Assembly (NCBI GenBank): GCA_036266975.1
Contig: DATAWZ010000247.1
Span: 1-7,282, forward strand
Reading direction: 5' to 3'
DNA length: 7,282 bases
DNA from: DATAWZ01 sp036266975
Lineage (GTDB): Bacteria > Actinomycetota > Thermoleophilia > Solirubrobacterales > Solirubrobacteraceae
Part shown: one piece after another, positions 5,535-7,282 of the stretch
Layout: each line of letters starts with the position of its first letter
Position numbering within the stretch: the first letter of the stretch is position 1
The notes under the pieces: generated by a model
Told to the model about the DNA's origin: nothing
The model's input: only the letters and a program-made list of their open reading frames with translations
The model's database searches: none
Program-made: the position numbers and the translations under genes

Positions 5535-6701
5535 GTGAGCGAGGAGCAGCCGGTGATCTTCGCCGGCCACCAGAACCTGATCTACCTCGGCGGGCTGTCG
5601 GACAACTTTCCCCGGCTGCCGATCGACGTGCAGGCGCTGCACGCCGAGTTCGAGCGGGTCCAGACCGCCGGCCCACGCGCCTACGTCGACGGCGGCGCGG
5701 GCACCGAGGCGACGATGCGGGCCAACCGCGAGGCGCTCGACCGACGGCATCTGGTCCCGCGAATGCTGCGCGACGTCTCGGTGCGCACGCTCACCCGCGA
5801 GATCCTGGGAACGCGCTGGCCGGCGCCGCTCGCCCTGGCCCCGGTCGGCGTGCAGTCGATCGTCCACCCCGACGGCGAGCTCGCGGTCGCGCGGGCGAGC
5901 GCCGCCACCGGCGTGCCGATGATCGCGAGCACCGCGGCCTCCTACCCGCTCGAGGACATCGCCGCCGCGTGCGGGGCCACGCCGCACTGGTTCCAGCTCT
6001 ACTGGCCCAAGGACCGCGAGCTCGCTCGCAGCCTGCTCTCGCGCGCCGAGAAGGCGGGCTACGGCGCGATCGTCGTCACCCTGGACACGTGGCTGCTGGC
6101 CTGGCGCCCGCGTGACCTGCAGCACGCCTACCTGCCGTTCCTGAGGGGGACGGGGCTGGCCAACTACTTCTCGGATCCCGTCTTCCGCGGGGCGCTCGCG
6201 CGGCCACCCGAGGAGGACCGCATGGCCGCCGTGGGCCACTTCCTCGGACTGTTCTCCGATCCGTCGGTGACCTGGCGGGACCTCGCGTTCCTGCGCGAGG
6301 CGACGAGCCTGCCGATCCTGCTGAAGGGCATCCAGCACCCCGACGACGCGCGCCGCGCCGGCGCCGCGGGAATGCAGGGCATCGTTGTCTCCAACCACGG
6401 CGGCCGCCAGGTCGACGGGGCGATCGGCTCGCTCGACGCGCTCGAGCGGATCGTGGACGCCGAGCCGGGGATCGAGGTCCTGTTCGACTCGGGCATTCGC
6501 AGCGCGGGCGACCTCGCCAAGGCGCTCGCGGTCGGCGCGCGGGCGGCGCTGGTCGGCCGCCCGTACATGTGGGCGCTCGGGGTCGGCGGCGAGACGGGAG
6601 TCACTGAGCTGCTGCGCAATTGGCTGGCCGAGCTCGACCTCACGCTCGCGCTGAGCGGCTACGCGCACGTCGACGAGCTCGGCCGCGACTCGCTCGCCTG
6701 A
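5535..6701 (+). CDS. FMN-dependent alpha-hydroxy acid oxidase, lactate 2-monooxygenase-like
   Basis: This is a 388-residue cytosolic flavoenzyme with a TIM-barrel fold of the glycolate oxidase/lactate monooxygenase family. Lactate 2-monooxygenase oxidatively decarboxylates L-lactate to acetate, CO2 and water with O2; relatives act on other 2-hydroxy acids. Visible active-site residues are Tyr50 in AYVDGGAG, Gly105 in LAPVGVQS, the FQLYW strand, WRPRDL (Arg191, Arg193), Lys264 in LLKGIQHPDDA, and His288 and Arg291 in SNHGGRQVDG. FDSGIR and GRPYMW form the FMN phosphate end. The Lys-His-Arg spacing equals that of the Mycobacterium smegmatis monooxygenase as I recall it (Lys266, His290, Arg293, 394 residues). 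WRPRDL, NYFSDPVFR and GLF-x-x-PSVTW also favour the monooxygenase branch over plain oxidases. The GTG start is supported by upstream AGGA. It lies 27 bases after the MFS gene and 1 base before the thioesterase gene. Confidence 0.9.
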   Translation: MSEEQPVIFAGHQNLIYLGGLSDNFPRLPIDVQALHAEFERVQTAGPRAYVDGGAGTEATMRANREALDRRHLVPRMLRDVSVRTLTREILGTRWPAPLALAPVGVQSIVHPDGELAVARASAATGVPMIASTAASYPLEDIAAACGATPHWFQLYWPKDRELARSLLSRAEKAGYGAIVVTLDTWLLAWRPRDLQHAYLPFLRGTGLANYFSDPVFRGALARPPEEDRMAAVGHFLGLFSDPSVTWRDLAFLREATSLPILLKGIQHPDDARRAGAAGMQGIVVSNHGGRQVDGAIGSLDALERIVDAEPGIEVLFDSGIRSAGDLAKALAVGARAALVGRPYMWALGVGGETGVTELLRNWLAELDLTLALSGYAHVDELGRDSLA

Positions 6702-6702
6702 G

Positions 6703-7122
6703 GTGGGCGCTCCCTACGTGCACCAGATGCGCGTGCGCTACGGCGAGTGCGACCCGCAGGGCATCGTCTTCAACGCCAACTACTTCGCCTACTTCGACGT
6801 GGCGATGACCGAGCTCTGGCGCGCGGCGATCGGCAGCTACGTCGCGATGATGCAGACCGGGGTCGACATGGTGGTCGCCGAGGCGAGCGCACGCTTCCTG
6901 GGGTCGGCGCGCTTTGACGAGGAGCTCGACTTCGAGGTGGCCATCGTGCGCATGGGCACGACGAGCACGACCACGCGCCACCGCGTGCGTCGCGACGGCA
7001 CGCTGCTGGTCGAGGGGCTGATGCGCCACGTGTTCGTCAACACCACCGACTATGCCAAGGCGCCGATCCCGGACTGGATCCGCGACGGCCTCGCGCCCTG
7101 GGTGGTCGAGGAGCCGGCCTAG
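6703..7122 (+). CDS. Hotdog-fold acyl-CoA thioesterase (4HBT/YbgC type)
   Basis: This is a 139-residue single hotdog-domain thioesterase, expected to hydrolyse an acyl-CoA to a free acid and CoA in the cytosol as a tetramer. The N-terminal signature YGECDPQGIVFNANYFAYFD contains Asp17, the catalytic aspartate position of 4-hydroxybenzoyl-CoA thioesterases, followed by the central helix (AMTELWRAAIG) and strands such as LDFEVAIVRMG and RHRVRRDGTLLVEGLMRHVFV. The length is normal for the family. The GTG start lies 1 base after the TGA of the oxidase gene and has no separate Shine-Dalgarno, so translation is probably by termination-reinitiation and the two proteins are made together. The substrate is unknown. 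A 2-hydroxyacyl-CoA, releasing a 2-hydroxy acid for the neighbouring enzyme, is a guess from context. Confidence 0.9.
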   Translation: MGAPYVHQMRVRYGECDPQGIVFNANYFAYFDVAMTELWRAAIGSYVAMMQTGVDMVVAEASARFLGSARFDEELDFEVAIVRMGTTSTTTRHRVRRDGTLLVEGLMRHVFVNTTDYAKAPIPDWIRDGLAPWVVEEPA

Positions 7123-7130
7123 CAGCGAGA

Positions 7131-7145
7131 CGCGCGGTTCGCGCG
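7131..7145 (+). terminator. Weak candidate hairpin after the thioesterase gene
   Basis: CGCGC (7131-7135) and GCGCG (7141-7145) could form a 5-bp GC stem with a GGTTC loop, starting 8 bases after the thioesterase stop. There is no T-run behind it, so it is at best a partial terminator. In DNA this GC-rich such a stem may be chance. The bases from here to 7204 hold nothing else recognisable except an AT-richer segment, GAATCGAAAATGACC. Confidence 0.25.
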
Positions 7146-7204
7146 CGGGGCGTGGCATTGCGGCTGAATCGAAAATGACCTCCAGGGTTGAGGGGTTGGT
7201 TGGG

Positions 7205-7282
7205 TCAGCCGGCTTCGGGGAGGGGTTCGAGGGTGACTTGGTGGCCGAGGCGTTCGAGTTGTTTGACGAGTCGTCGGCGGTA
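7205..7282 (-). CDS. C-terminal fragment of a probable transposase (5' partial, runs off the window)
   Basis: On the - strand an open frame enters from the right edge and ends at TGA (7207-7205), giving 25 residues that include LVKQLERLGHQVTLEP. From memory, an ending of this form (basic stretch, LERLGH/Y-x-VTLEP, short tail) is common at the C-terminus of actinobacterial transposases, but I cannot name the IS family. The frame opposes all other genes, and the fragment starts only 82 bases after the thioesterase stop. It may equally be the end of an ordinary protein; 25 residues are little evidence. Confidence 0.45.
   Translation of the reverse strand, partial: YRRRLVKQLERLGHQVTLEPLPEAG

Noticed and set aside
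3777..6668. A 963-codon open frame on the - strand opposite MarR, MFS and the oxidase.
   Set aside because: Its composition (Arg, Asp, His, Glu, Gln-rich, no domain-like pattern) is what the complement of GC-rich codons yields. The MFS and oxidase genes share a frame, which lengthens the shadow. The + strand genes carry clear motifs.

Overview
The window is about 7.3 kb of very GC-rich DNA. Codons end mostly in G or C, and four of the six complete genes start with GTG. This fits a high-GC actinobacterium. A deep-branching class such as Thermoleophilia is plausible, but that is an impression from composition and gene style; no marker gene is present. Almost all of it is coding, with every complete gene on the + strand. 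No rRNA, tRNA or CRISPR array was seen, and no stretch over 300 bases lacks a gene.

Layout. (1) 1-2561 is a proline catabolism pair: the 3' part of a PutA-type proline dehydrogenase, cut by the window edge, overlaps by 4 bases a delta-1-pyrroline-5-carboxylate dehydrogenase. Together they would convert proline to glutamate. (2) 2601-3758 encodes a secreted lipoprotein of unknown function with a predicted beta-rich domain, a short collagen-like stretch and heptad repeats. (3) 3790-7122 is a compact run of four genes: a MarR-family regulator, a 12-helix MFS transporter, an FMN-dependent alpha-hydroxy acid oxidase most like lactate 2-monooxygenase, and a hotdog-fold acyl-CoA thioesterase. The spacings (4-base overlap, 27-base gap, 1-base gap) suggest one transcript. 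(4) 7123-7282 is a short non-coding stretch, then the C-terminal end of what looks like a transposase on the - strand, so a mobile element may begin at the right edge.

Regulation. Two of the GTG-start genes (lipoprotein and MarR) have a sigma70-like -35/-10 pair with a 17-base spacer whose -10 lies only 6-7 bases before the start codon. This predicts leaderless transcripts. At the MarR gene the -10 and start codon lie inside an AT-rich, 24-base imperfect palindrome, a natural candidate for an autoregulatory operator controlling the four-gene run.

No clearly new defence, RNA or mobile system is visible. The points most worth checking are the MarR promoter-operator, the link between transporter, hydroxy acid oxidase and thioesterase, the split PutA arrangement, and an odd G-rich hairpin patch inside the P5C dehydrogenase gene.
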